A DNA stretch of 12,667 nt, from contig JAKOGH010000152.1 of NCBI GenBank assembly GCA_024811115.1, forward strand, positions 1 to 12,667. Reading direction: 5' to 3'. Each line of letters starts with the position of its first letter. Position 1 is the stretch's first letter. The notes beneath the pieces were generated by a model. The model worked only from the letters and a program-made list of their open reading frames with translations, ran no database searches and had not been told where the DNA came from. The position numbers were made by a program, and so were the translations under genes. Shown here piece after piece: positions 1-9,542 of the stretch. Source of the DNA: Terana coerulea (taxonomy: Eukaryota > Basidiomycota > Agaricomycetes > Polyporales > Phanerochaetaceae).

Positions 1-1500
1 CAATGATCTCACCAATGAAGGCCTGCCGCGCATCTCGTACTGCCGTCCACGCCAGAAAATGAAGGCGCTGGCGACGCACGAGCAATATGGTGTAGGCTGA
101 TGATCACTGTTGAGCGCGCGGTGAGCTCGGAGGACACGCTGCGGGTCTCGTGCGCCCGGAGTATGGAGAAAAGGGTTCATATTTTAGCGAGTAGAGCTTC
201 CGATACCTCCCGGAAAATTTGCTCTGGCGACAGGGTGGCAGCGAGCTCTCCTGTCCGCAACAAGAAACGCCGGACAATGCAGTATAGGGCGCGCGGTCGA
301 CGGAGGCGCGACGAGTCTATGGATGATCGTGTGGATCTGGGCGTGGGCGTCGTAATTCGTTGGGCGGCAAAAGCAGCGGAAGCCCTCGACGCAGATCGGT
401 ATGGTCATCCCGGCATGCAGGGTGTTGAACGCTTGCTAAAAGCAATGAGCAGAATTCACTCGCCGGCGCCCACGGCGCCTGATAGGCACCGACCGTGGAG
501 GACAAAAGTGCAGTGCTCGAAGTTCGATGGGACCGGACCGCTTCCTGGCGTGCGACATCCACAAACAAGGCCGCTACCGCCACACGCAGGGCGGTGGACG
601 GTTGACATCAGCAGCCTTGCACGCTGCTGCTGAACGTTGTTCCTGGAGATGGACATCATAACATAAGAAGGCGACAATCATCATCTCGACGCTCCATATA
701 AACACGGGGGCGGGCGAATCTACGTTCCTCGTGATGCGCTCTACATAGCCGTTCTGTTTGTCGGCACCGCGCCCACCTCTACACAACATCTCCACAGCTC
801 GAGAGTTGGACTTGTTTCAGCGTGTGCGAAGGAATATTTTCGGTGTGAACACTCCGCCTGAGGTCATAAAAACTTCTGTATTGCGCCAAATACTGACAGT
901 GGTGTAGGATTTAGCCAGATTATGGTTCGTATTTACGGACGTAACGAACGCGTACAATGGAAAATTGGATGGTTCTGTCTCCAAGCGCATAGCCGGACAA
1001 ATGTCGGTCCTCTCTTCAGTGGCAGGAAAGCGGTCGATGAAGCTGATACGCACAATCCTGCATCAAGTCAAGGCTGTTGAATGTCTACCGCCGCATCACT
1101 CGCATGCACGTAACCCGCTGTGCATGCGTTGTGCCGTAGTCTGTAGACCGCCTGGGCGAATAAACAGATATTCCAGCCGCGGCTACTAGTGTGGTTGTGT
1201 CTCGGAGGTGCTTCCGCGCCTCCACTGAAAAGCTCGTTTGGTCATGGATGATAGCGTCAGACAATGCTGCACAGCCCACCGTTTGAGGACTAAAAAGCGT
1301 TGAGTTGTGGGTGAAACATGGAAGATCGACCCAGATCAACGGCGGGGTGCGGCAGTAGCGCCCGACTGTTCCATTGAGCGCTGTGAGGCGCCGGCTCTTT
1401 GATCCCTCCCTCCGTGTACAGCTGCAGCTTGCTCCTGTGTTCCTGCCAACTTCCCGGGAATGCGGGGGTGATATGCATGCCTGGCGCATCACCAAACGTG
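1..1500. other. Left-edge region with no supported gene
   Basis: I see no convincing gene here. A plus-strand frame is open from base 2 to a TGA at 98-100 (33 codons, ending H-E-Q-Y-G-V-G) and could be the last exon of a gene starting outside the window. The minus strand is open over the same bases, so the strand cannot be decided. Longer open frames at 100-633 (plus) and 1085-1597 (minus) are Arg/Ser/Cys-rich, contain no motif I recognise and have no paired splice pattern. I treat them as chance frames in GC-rich DNA. Confidence 0.5.
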
Positions 1501-1505
1501 ATACA

Positions 1506-1514
1506 TATATAAAG
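1506..1514 (+). promoter_or_regulatory. TATA box of the Zn2Cys6 regulator gene
   Basis: TATATAAAG is a full TATA-box match about 220 nt before the ATG at 1729. Transcription would start near 1535-1545 and leave a leader of about 190 nt. The leader becomes C- and CT-rich just before the start codon, as is common in fungal 5' leaders. The position agrees with the chosen start, and no ATG opens a competing frame into the gene. Confidence 0.6.
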
Positions 1515-1728
1515 ACCCTCAGAGCCCCGCAGGTTCGCTGCTGAATTGCACGCCGTCTCCCACTACACCGAGGTTCTCGGCCCTTTCTTCCCAACATACC
1601 TCACTACGCGCTTCTGTAGATTGATCCTAGCGCCATCTCTACTTTGCAGAGTCTGCAGACCTGCTCATCCACTTCTTATCTTCAAACCACCACCCAGTCT
1701 GCCCACCCCCACCGTCATTACGTTCAAC

Positions 1729-4012
1729 ATGAAGTCCTCCAACGCTCTCCAACGCGGAAAGGCATGCCTGAGTTGCAGGAAGCGGAAGATGGTGAGCTGT
1801 GACGCGATACGGGGTTTCGTCGCGCTGACGCCTGCGGTTGCAGAGGTGTGATGGGGAGCGTCCCGTCTGCACACAATGCGTCAAGGGCAACCGGGACAGC
1901 GAGTGTCAGTACCATGACAAGAAGCAGATCAGTCGCACGGAGATGCTGCGGGCAAAGGTGGCGAAGCTGGAGGCGAGGCTACGCGAGCTGGAGGTCGAGC
2001 ACTCCGGATCGTCGTCGTGCACCACGCCTGTGGCCTTGTCACCGTCGCCGTCGACCTCGGGCTCTCCGCCATCTGAGGATCTGATGCTCCTACCGCCGCC
2101 GGGTAAGGATGTCACGAAAACAGTTTTACGGTACAACGCAGGCTAACATGCGCGTCTGTAGTGTCGGACTTCTCACTGCCTTCCAGTTCTTCCGCGTCTA
2201 TCCCCTTCGAATGGGAGGATGATGACACCCTGCAGCTGGGCGCTAGTCTATCTTCGGACTCGTCGAGCTCCCAGGATTCGTCTGCGTCCTCCACGCCATG
2301 GCTCAACGATTTCGATGTGCCGTCGTTTCTTGCCGAGGCCTTCTTCGCGGCAAGCGACTACTCCCCCGGGCCTGTTCCTCAGATCCCCTCATTGGTTCGC
2401 CGCAGCTGGAAGATGCCGGCGCCGCGTCTCAGAACAAACAAAAGCTGTCGGTATCTTTACATCATCACCCACTGTATCTCATTTCTCACACAGCCGTCTC
2501 GGCATCTAGGCTGGACATATTCTTCGCTCACCGACACCAGTGTTCCTTTGATGTTCACATCGAAAGATTTCGGGCCTCAATTGCCTCGCCGCCTCCACAA
2601 CAACCCCACCCGGCTTTGTTGGACGCCATGTACTTGTTGGCATGTTACTTCTCGCAGCTACCTCAGTACACCGCCCAAGAACAACATTATCTCCAACGGG
2701 CACTTGCTGGGATTTCCTCATCTCTGCAAGACCGCGATCGACTGATACAGATCGTCCAGGCGTCGTGCCTCATTGCTACCTATTTTTCAGCAAAGGCAGG
2801 ACGCTTGAAGGCTACTACCATTCGTCGACTGCGGCCCGACTCGCCGTGAGCCTCGGCCTCCACCAGATTAAATCTGAAGACTGGTACCATTTCCAGCTCG
2901 AGATGGGGTCCAGTGCGGCGGTGGCGCAACCGGCCTTCCTGACCTTCAAGTCCTCGCTGCAGCTCCCCGCGCCACGAGACGCCGTCGAATACAGCGAACG
3001 CATCGCGGCGTTCTGGCAGGTCTTCTCGGTCGACCGCGCGTGGTCGGTGGCGAGCGGCCTGCCCGCAGCTCTCCCGGACGACGACAGCCCTCGTGCGCAC
3101 ATCGAGACCACATGGCCGTCTTCGATTGGCGAGACACAGGTACGGTGGTGTTCTCGGACGGCGAGTGGGGGCTCACGCGCTTTGTTAGGACATATTCGAG
3201 TGCCTGCAGCCCCTCAACTACCTTGACGGCGGCAAAGCGAACCCTTCTCTGCGCGCCAAGGTCATCAAGCTCTTTGAGATGGCCTATCGGCTCTCCTCCA
3301 GTGCGTCTGCCCCCAGTTTTGCCGCGCACACATGACCCCAGCTCTGACTATCTCTGCGGCGTGGTGCAGAGGCGTACGACAGCGACGAGCGCCTGTGGCA
3401 AGACCTGCGTGCGATCGACGCGGCGATACAGCAGTTTGGCGCGCAGCTGCCCGCGCTCGCGTCCTCGGTGTACCACGACCAGCTGTCGCCGAACGACGTC
3501 GAGCTCATATCGATCCACACGCTCATGCACGCCGCCACGATCCACCTGCACCGCGACCTGCTCGCCGTGCACCCGGCGTCGTACCAGCGCTGCCTCGCCG
3601 CCGCGAACACGATCACGGGCATGATCCGCGAGCTCAACGAGGGGGACTACGCGTTCCTGAACCCCATCATCAGCGTATGTCGTCCCACTTGCGTCTGAGC
3701 GTGACGCGTGCTGACGCCGCCGGTGGTGCAGTCGTGCTGGAAGTGCGCGGCGCACGTGTATCTGCAGGCCCTTGCGATGCAGCAGGCGCATACGTTGCAG
3801 TCTGTGCTCGCCGTGGTGAGCGGCGCGCTCGACACATTGACGGCCGCGCTGAGGCTCCTCGGGAGGGTGTTCCCCGTCGCAGGTACGCTCAGCTATGTCC
3901 TATCGCCTCGCGTTTGAGGCACTCATGTCATCCCATCTGCGCAGCACATGATGCGACTAAGACAGATTCGGAGCGGGCGCTGACATTGTCCACCTTGTTC
4001 TTGCCCTCGTGA
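1729..4012 (+). CDS. Zn2Cys6 (Gal4-type) transcription factor, frame broken once
   Basis: This is a nuclear DNA-binding regulator of the fungal Zn2Cys6 class; its target genes are unknown. Exons inferred from splice signals and frame are 1729-1791, 1844-2102, 2162-2450, 2510-3139, 3189-3300, 3370-3674, 3732-3882 and 3945-4012. The zinc cluster has six Cys (13, 16, 23, 30, 33, 42) spaced C-X2-C-X6-C-X6-C-X2-C-X8-C. The first intron falls inside it, between Met21 and Arg22. A Lys/Glu/Leu-rich stretch at about 47-72 looks like the linker and dimerising coiled coil. Ser/Pro- and acid-rich sequence follows to about 190, then the fungal-specific regulatory domain (LDIFFAHRHQ, LLDAMYLLACYFS, GRTLEGYYHSSTAARLA, AFWQVFSVDRAWSVASGLP). 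The reading frame shifts at the T run 2783-2787: upstream it ends at a TGA at 2847-2849 (about 316 aa), while downstream homology continues in another frame. One extra base there would give about 625 aa. The exon total of 1877 nt is exactly one base short of a multiple of three. Either the allele is broken or the base is a sequencing error. Confidence 0.88.
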
Positions 4013-5812
4013 TTTCTGTTATTTATTTTTCTTCGTTCATATCCATCCCTATCTTATGATTTGCTCACGACTCCCTCACGCATTATTATCTTATCTTGTA
4101 TAATGTAAACTCCGGACGGTGCAACCGCTTCTCGCAACCAGTGTATCCATAGTCTTTCCTTTTTCGTCTCTTTACATGTCATCAAATTAGGCAGTAGCTA
4201 CTAGTAGATTTGGATGTGGAGGATGTGCTCCGCTCAAACGTTGTCGTACGGTGAATAGTTGAATACGCAACGAAGATCGCGTGTGCTGTGCGGTGTACTC
4301 CCGATACTCGAGTAGGAAAAATGGGCTTCGACGCCCGCGGTAATCACGAGGCATAGCGTGGGCAATGAGACAGGGCTACATGCTCATTGGATTATAGCCT
4401 ACCAGCCTCGCGGAAGGGCGAGCGCGCTCGTATGTAGTGAAACAACGCAGCACGGGCATGCAGAGACAATACATATGGTGACGTACGGGCGGACACAGAC
4501 CAGCAGAAGATCCCACGGCCAAAGCGTCTGCACACTCGGCGGTTGGCGAAGACTGCAGAGGCGTATTCTCTTGCCGCGCAGACCTTCCGATGGAGTGTTG
4601 ATTCAGACGCCTGGAGTAGCGAACGTAAACGTGTAGGTGCCTTCGATGTGGGCTGCAGAGATAGCTTGAGAATGCCGTGACATTGGGCCTCGCTTGCTCT
4701 CCTCGGTGTTAGGTTTCGCGGGGTATGTTTGCGGGGCCGAGACATCAGAAATAAAACCGAGTGCTCACCAGCTGTAACCGGGCAAATGTTTCTCCTAGCC
4801 AGTGTCCGCCTACGAGAAACGGAGAAGGGAGTAAACCTGTTGAGCGAGCAAAATATGTCGGTATATAGGGTGCTCAAAGTGTCCCCGCGTGTGGCCGCAG
4901 ACGCATACTCCCGTGTGAGCAGCGTCGCAGCCATGTAATCGTGACCTCAATCTGAGGAGCGCCCGAATCATTAAAGCAGCCTTCTCGAGGGGGCTTCTCG
5001 GGCGACGATCCGCTGGATGAGTACTAGTGCTTGCGTAGGTAAGCAGTACATAAGCAGGGGTCACCCGCGGGAGAAGCCACCACAGGCTCACACAACCGCA
5101 GCTCAGCTGTCGTGCGCACGGCCGACCCCGTTTTGGGAAGCGGCAGAGTCTATATATACCGACGCTGACAGAACCGCCCGACTCGGAGCCGTTGTTGGGT
5201 CGCCGTGGGCCGGCGGAGAGCAATGTCTTTGCTTTGAGGTCCGAAAAGCTGTGGATGGGGTGAGACTGGCCCGTCGTAAATGTGTCGACAATGAAGTGCT
5301 TACCACCGAAGACCTTTCAGCCAAACAGATCGTTTTCTGGAATCTCCATCGTCTACTGCAAATGGTTGACGAGGACAGGTGGAATACAAGGCGCGACGCT
5401 ATAGTAACCATATGTCATCAAATGGCCTGCGACGAGAGCCCGTGAGGGTCTCTGAGGCATATTTGGCAACTCCGGAGTAGAGATGACAGGCGTCCTGCCA
5501 TGCGTAGATAGCAGTGGACCCCGAGCGAGAGGATTATTGGCTTCTTGCCGAGCATTCTGCGGAGGGTGTACATATCGAGTACTATTCTTAGAGCTTCATA
5601 GCCTTGGCCTCACAAGAGTCAGCCTCGAGTGCCAAGACATACCATACACGGACAGATACGTACAATTATTATGCATTGTGGAGATACATTCTATAAGTCT
5701 TGTACATGATAAGGAGCTAGTGTGCGGCCGCAAATCCAAGATGGTAGGATCAGTGGCGGTAACGTCCACGCTTCACAGAGCAACATCGGCATACACCCAT
5801 AGTCAAGGCTGG

Positions 5813-5844
5813 TAACCACCACCCTAGGTTGAAGAAGGTGGTTA
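5813..5844. repeat. 8-bp inverted repeat, 16-nt loop
   Basis: TAACCACC (5813-5820) and GGTGGTTA (5837-5844) are exact reverse complements and could form a short stem-loop. It lies about 230 nt downstream of the half-cullin stop. It may be chance; no function can be given. Confidence 0.4.
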
Positions 5845-5887
5845 AATGTGGGCGGGGGCCGCTGAAGATACTAGCTCGACCGCGCGA

Positions 5888-5902
5888 CCGCCGCCGCCGC
5901 CG
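5888..5902. repeat. Short CCG trinucleotide repeat
   Basis: Five tandem CCG units lie about 170 nt beyond the stop codon of the half-cullin gene. On the minus strand this gives a run of Ala codons in a chance open frame (5871-6077) that is not cullin-like. It is a simple repeat without assigned role. Confidence 0.7.
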
Positions 5903-6073
5903 CCCCAGGCTCCGAATGGCTAAGTTTGGTAGCGGTTGGCAAGCTTGACACGTCCTTACATGATACTAGGAAGACAAAGTAAGACAAGCACGATAGGACG
6001 ATTGCTTGAATGATTAGAAGATCACGTACCACCTCGTTTGGGCCGCCTCTGGAGACCTGGCTCTTCAGGCATC

Positions 6074-7477
6074 TCATTGCCCTTCCGCAGCAACGTGTAA
6101 GTTATCAAATGTCTTGTCCAAGCTTGCCAGGAAGTTTGCGACGCCACGGAAGTTTCGGCTGCCCGCATCAGCGTTCGTCTGGTGGATCTCGAGCAGAGCA
6201 TTGGCATACGTCTCGGGGTCGAGATCGACGCCGTCGCCCGCAAGCTTCGCCATGGCAGCCACCCTCATCCCCCGGATGCACCCCTCGAAGTTTTTGCGAA
6301 GCGGCTCGAGACCCCCAGGGACCCGGGACAGAAGGGTATACAAACGCTGCAAGTCTTCATCCTGGCCGTGATCGAGGAGAGTCTGGAAACCGTTGCACAA
6401 TCGCTCAGCGTGCTCGCGGATGAAGATACGCTCGAAAATTGTTGTGAGAGCCTTGCTGGTGATTGGATCCAGGTATCGTTCGACGCGATCATCTTCCTCG
6501 CGAAGGCGCCCCTCCACCGTCTTCAGGTAATCAGACAGGTAGTCAGAGAGGCTATTATCATCGAGTAACGCTTTGGGCTCCTCGTTGTAGTACTTCTCAG
6601 CAGCCTCAAGGAACGGTTGCTCGAAGTGCTCCTTATAGACCTCGTACGACCTCTTGTTGATGTCGCTCTCGTCCAGACCGAGACAGACAGACGAGTCGAC
6701 GACCTTCCTGATCAGCTGTTCGTCAACGGCTTCACCGTTACGTTCACGTTCAACAAGGCGAAGAACGGCGGCTGTCAGCCTTTTGCCCTCGCCTTGAACA
6801 TGCACGAAAAAGTTGGTGTGCCATTGTACGAGGGCAAGCTGACCATATTCCATAGTCAGTTTGGCATGCACGTGAATACTGATGCGGGACATACTTTGTA
6901 GACGGGGTAAACGCCTGTGTTACCTCCATCACGCTCTCGCTTTACCCAGTGGCGGTTGAGGTAAGTGAAGCATCTACCGAGATAATCGGCACCAGTGGTG
7001 TACCGATGCCATTCCTTCGCATAGTATTGCAGCAGTGCTTCGTCCTGCAGACCATCCGATTCCTACAACGCCGCAGCATCTATCACTGAGTCATCCAACA
7101 TCACTACCCTATATAACACTCACGCCTCTCAGGGTCTGCAGGTGCGCAGCGAAGTATTCAACGAGGCTATTGTACAAATCCGAGCCCCTGCGATTTGCTC
7201 CAGCTACGCACAAATAAGTAAGTACTCTAGCTATATCTTCAAAGGAGATAATGCAGGACTCACTTCGTTGATTTAGAGCTGCCAAGTCGCCCGAGCCATG
7301 CGCTGGTAACTTGGAAGATGTGCAGTAATTGGTAACAACCATGTGAAGTTGCATGTACCGCGAGTACGGAATCCCGGTTTGAATGACAGACATGATTTGG
7401 TCGGCACCCTTCTCGAGGAAAGCCCAGGTAGTGGCAAGGTCAGCGTTCGCCGGCGGCATTGCAGGAAGGGCCGCCAT
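6074..7477 (-). CDS. Half-length cullin-1-like protein (N-terminal region only)
   Basis: Cullin-1 is the scaffold of SCF ubiquitin ligases: its N-terminal helical repeats hold Skp1/F-box proteins, and its C-terminal half holds Rbx1 and is neddylated. This gene encodes only the first part. Minus-strand exons are 7477-7264, 7203-7124, 7044-6895 and 6838-6074; introns of 60, 79 and 56 nt keep frame, giving 402 aa against roughly 770-780 for full cullin-1. Recognisable stretches in order are S-R-Y-M at 39-42 (the Tyr-Met pair corresponds to the Skp1-contact residues known in human CUL1), DLYNSLVEYFAAHL (80-93), YLNRHWVKRE with a preceding DEALLQYYAKEW, LALVQW (149-154), VLRLVERERNGE, VYKEHFEQPFL, and LYTLLSRVPGGLEPLR near 310. 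It ends shortly after FLASLDKTFDN with a TGA at 6074-6076. No CH domain or neddylation lysine is present or found downstream. It could be an expressed short paralogue that binds Skp1 without Rbx1, or a decayed duplicate. The intact frame and splice sites favour the former. Confidence 0.87.
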
Positions 7478-7580
7478 CCTGGAGAATTGCCAAGATGTTT
7501 ATCGAGGAAGGTGGGGTGGATGGTTGCGGGTATGTAGGAAGACGGTAGGGGCCTCAGTAGGGTAGTCAGATGTATCTCCA

Positions 7581-7587
7581 TAATATA
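7581..7587 (-). promoter_or_regulatory. TATA-like site before the half-cullin gene
   Basis: Read on the minus strand the site is TATATTA, about 105 nt before the ATG at 7477. A CT-rich leader follows. It is not a perfect TATA box, but its placement suggests that the cullin-like gene has its own promoter. Confidence 0.35.
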
Positions 7588-7726
7588 AGAGGCTCACGTA
7601 TGAAGTAGTCGCCACCCTTTGTGCAGTGCGCCGCCGCCACTCACCCGCGGCGTTTGCGTTCATTGACGTGACTGAGCCTTTGTTCTGGCGGGCCCGGAAC
7701 TTGCCTTGATGCAATTAGCGCCGCCG

Positions 7727-7753
7727 GCCGGCTTCGGCCAGCCCGAAGCCGGC
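7727..7753. repeat. GC-rich perfect 11-bp inverted repeat
   Basis: GCCGGCTTCGG (7727-7737) and CCGAAGCCGGC (7743-7753) are exact reverse complements separated by five bases (CCAGC). Flanking bases AGCGCC and GGCGCT extend the symmetry imperfectly. It could be a hairpin in the 3' region of the membrane-protein transcript or a palindromic protein-binding site. Nothing in the sequence decides between them. Confidence 0.75.
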
Positions 7754-8034
7754 GCTAGGATGTCTACTAAGTTTCCCTCAGCTCTACGCCGTGAACACTG
7801 CTGCGGTCGCAACATTCAACATTGTCCTTGGGTACTTTACCTTAAATACTTAGTCAATTCATCGACAAACAATCCTACAACACCATGACAATCGGTCATT
7901 CCAAAACATATATGCATACATACACTAAAAATCCAGCGTTGAGTGTCTACTTCGTCAACATTGTGAAGCTCAGATAACTGTACCCGGTACTGAGCATGAA
8001 TCCACGACCGCCCGGGGATTGCGTTGTACATCAT

Positions 8035-9083
8035 CTACTGCGCCTTCTCGCTCACAGCCTTCTGCACCTTCTCCTGCCCCGTCTTGAGCTTCTGCTCCGC
8101 CGCCTGCGCGCCGCCAAAGTTCTTCCACGTGCGCGCGCCGAACAGCGTCGCGAGGAACAGCGCACACACCGCACGCGCCGTCTCGGGGTCCACGGGCGCC
8201 GCCTTGGCCTCCGCCGCGCCCGTCCAGCCGAGCAGCGAGTAGTGCAGCTCGGCCCAGTACGGCTGCGCGTGCGTGAGCAGCGCGTAGAGGCCCGTGACGA
8301 GCGGCGCGGCCCAGAGGTCGGCGGTCGTCCAGCCGTACGGGAGGAACTCGGGCGGTGTCGTGAGCGAGAGCGCGTAGGGTTGCAGGAAGGAGAGCAGGTT
8401 GACGACAAAGAATCCGGTGTTCGCGGTTACCTACAAATGACCAGACAGGCAGTTAGCTATGTTTATAACCATGGGCAGAGCGAAGCGGACGTACCAGGGA
8501 AGTGAGTAGGAGTGTCCAGGGAGACTCGGAGATCGTGGGCGAGGAATGCGCAACTACAGCGGGAGGGATGAGGTTGCAAAGAAGGAATGCACGCGAGATG
8601 CCATCGAAGAGCGACAGCGGCAGCTCGCTGTTGAGCGTGAGGTCGGGGACGCTTGGCAGATTCTCCACGAGAGCCTGCATCCCGATGTACAGTATCGGGA
8701 CAGCGCCCGAGAGCATGAAGGACGGTGTCAGCCCCAGGAAGGGTCCTAGAGTATTCCACCACATGAGAACAGTCAACTTTCAGAAGTCAAATCTCAGCAA
8801 TCTTACCGGTAATTGCTTCGCCTCCGTACACGACAAGCAGCGTCGTGAACGCATTCCGCACGAAGGATGGCTCCTCTACCTGGCGCGTCTCCGCACCGGC
8901 CTGCGCCCGCTCAGCATGCTTCGCCTTGAGCTGCTCGCGCACCTGTCTCAAGATGAGACACAGCCGGAACGACGCTGCGATGTCCAACAGGGACACGGGC
9001 GTGCCCAGGAGCGCGGTCAGTGGCTGCGTGGGTTGCAGAATTGACTTGTAGAATTCGACGATGGGCTGCACTACGAGAGACAT
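8035..9083 (-). CDS. Predicted multi-pass membrane protein, family not recognised
   Basis: I do not recognise the family, so no function is claimed. Minus-strand exons are 9083-8807, 8745-8495 and 8430-8035; introns of 61 and 64 nt have clean GT...AG ends (GTAAGA and GTACGT donors) and keep frame, giving 307 aa. Hydrophobic stretches fit membrane helices at about 22-46, 79-93, 98-118, 140-160, 168-192, 212-229 and 262-275. A charged loop of Lys/Glu/Arg lies at 47-75. The second and third helices are joined by a Gly/Pro-rich turn (GGEAITGPFLGLTP). The C-terminus (about 285-307) is a Lys/Glu/Gln-rich amphipathic tail ending EKAQ. No N-terminal signal peptide is clear; the first hydrophobic stretch would act as anchor. 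The ATG at 9083 is the first in frame. Exon 3 is very GC-rich and lies in a frame with no early ATG, so simple ORF finding would miss it. Confidence 0.8.
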
Positions 9084-9227
9084 AGTGGCAGAGTGTGTAC
9101 GAACGACGTTTCAGGCGGCAGTGACGAGAGTAAGAGCGGCGAGCATCTCAGCAGAACGCGCCGGTCATGGCAAGCAGGGCGCCACCGACGCGCACGAACG
9201 TGTCCTTCTTCCACGTGGCAGCAGCTG

Positions 9228-9233
9228 TATAGA
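9228..9233 (+). promoter_or_regulatory. TATA-like element before the SRP RNA
   Basis: TATAGA sits about 30 nt before the presumed 5' end of the SRP RNA. From memory, fungal SRP RNA genes often combine an upstream TATA-like element with internal A and B boxes. The site also lies in the 178-bp gap shared with the divergent membrane-protein gene. Confidence 0.35.
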
Positions 9234-9267
9234 TTGCGTGTAGGTTACTAATTTACCCATGGTACAA

Positions 9268-9278
9268 TGGCGTAGTGG
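9268..9278 (+). promoter_or_regulatory. RNA polymerase III A box
   Basis: TGGCGTAGTGG fits the A-box consensus TRGCNNARNGG. It overlaps the 5' Alu region of the SRP RNA candidate and lies 79 nt before the B box. Confidence 0.65.
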
Positions 9279-9346
9279 CTGTAATGGCCCTAAACCGGGA
9301 ATGTGAGGTGGTCTAAAGCTCCAACGGGTTCACTCGTCTGTGCGCT

Positions 9347-9357
9347 GGTTCAAGACC
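9347..9357 (+). promoter_or_regulatory. RNA polymerase III B box
   Basis: GGTTCAAGACC is close to the B-box consensus GGTTCRANNCC. The flanking bases do not form a good T stem, and no matching acceptor stem exists, so this is not a tRNA. It fits an internal promoter of the SRP RNA. Confidence 0.65.
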
Positions 9358-9542
9358 GTCCCCTCCAGAAAACTTGGTGTCCCGTTTAACCGCCCGCGGC
9401 GTAGGCTGTGGGTTGGTGCGGGATAACCCGTCCTTGACTGGCCAGGGAAGCAATTCCGCAACCTGCAGGACGCGCCGAGTTAGTCTTCGGAGATAAGGAC
9501 GAGTCGTCAGTACGCGCGGATGAGCCGTGCCCCTTGCAAACC

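Larger units (their letters stand above)
4013..6073. other. Gene-free stretch between regulator and cullin genes
   Basis: This interval holds the convergent 3' ends of the regulator (plus) and the half-cullin (minus). Several open frames exist (4392-4934 minus, 5017-5445 plus, 5483-5815 plus), but none shows a recognisable domain or a splice pattern. I looked on the minus strand for the missing C-terminal half of the cullin (cullin-homology and winged-helix region) and did not find it. Only simple features stand out: a short CCG repeat near 5888, an 8-bp inverted repeat at 5813-5844 and an isolated TATATATA at 5151. There are no obvious transposon ends or long repeats. Confidence 0.5.
7478..8034. 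other. Intergenic region upstream of the half-cullin
   Basis: This stretch lies between the start of the half-cullin and the stop of the membrane-protein gene, both on the minus strand. It carries a pyrimidine-rich leader for the cullin-like gene (read on the minus strand at about 7480-7560), a TATA-like site, and a strong GC-rich hairpin at 7727-7753. I see no protein gene in it. Confidence 0.6.

Noticed and set aside
2..100. C-terminal exon of a plus-strand gene, or a minus-strand exon, at the left edge
   Set aside because: Both strands are open over only about 100 bases and no domain is recognisable.
100..633. 177-codon plus-strand open frame
   Set aside because: Arg/Ser-rich composition, no domain, and equally long frames on the other strand. 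Typical of GC-rich non-coding DNA.
697..702. TATAAA at 697 as a promoter
   Set aside because: The nearest downstream ATG opens only four codons, and no gene follows.
1085..1597. 170-codon minus-strand open frame
   Set aside because: No domain, and it overlaps the promoter and leader of the Zn2Cys6 gene.
2666..2790. Intron that would repair the regulator frame
   Set aside because: It would remove about 41 residues that look like conserved regulatory-domain sequence. A missing T in the T run is simpler, though cDNA should decide.
3332..4012. 226-codon Ala/Arg-rich open frame
   Set aside because: A shadow frame of the regulator's last exons. Only its final 22 codons coincide with the real last exon.
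4392..4934. 180-codon minus-strand open frame
   Set aside because: No motif, no splice pattern and no promoter context.
5017..5815. Two plus-strand frames (142 and 110 codons) after a TATATATA at 5151
   Set aside because: No recognisable domain. The TATA-like run lies inside the first frame, and the next ATG after it stops at once.
5871..6077. Minus-strand frame directly after the half-cullin stop as its continuation
   Set aside because: Its translation is not cullin-like and ends in an Ala run from the CCG repeat. A GTACGT donor at 6028 leads to no recognisable exon.
8052..8408. 118-codon Arg/Ser-rich minus-strand frame
   Set aside because: Shadow of exon 3 of the membrane-protein gene, caused by high GC.
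9262..9367. tRNA gene suggested by A and B boxes
   Set aside because: Acceptor ends do not pair, the T stem is poor, and the boxes are 79 nt apart. The SRP RNA explanation fits better.
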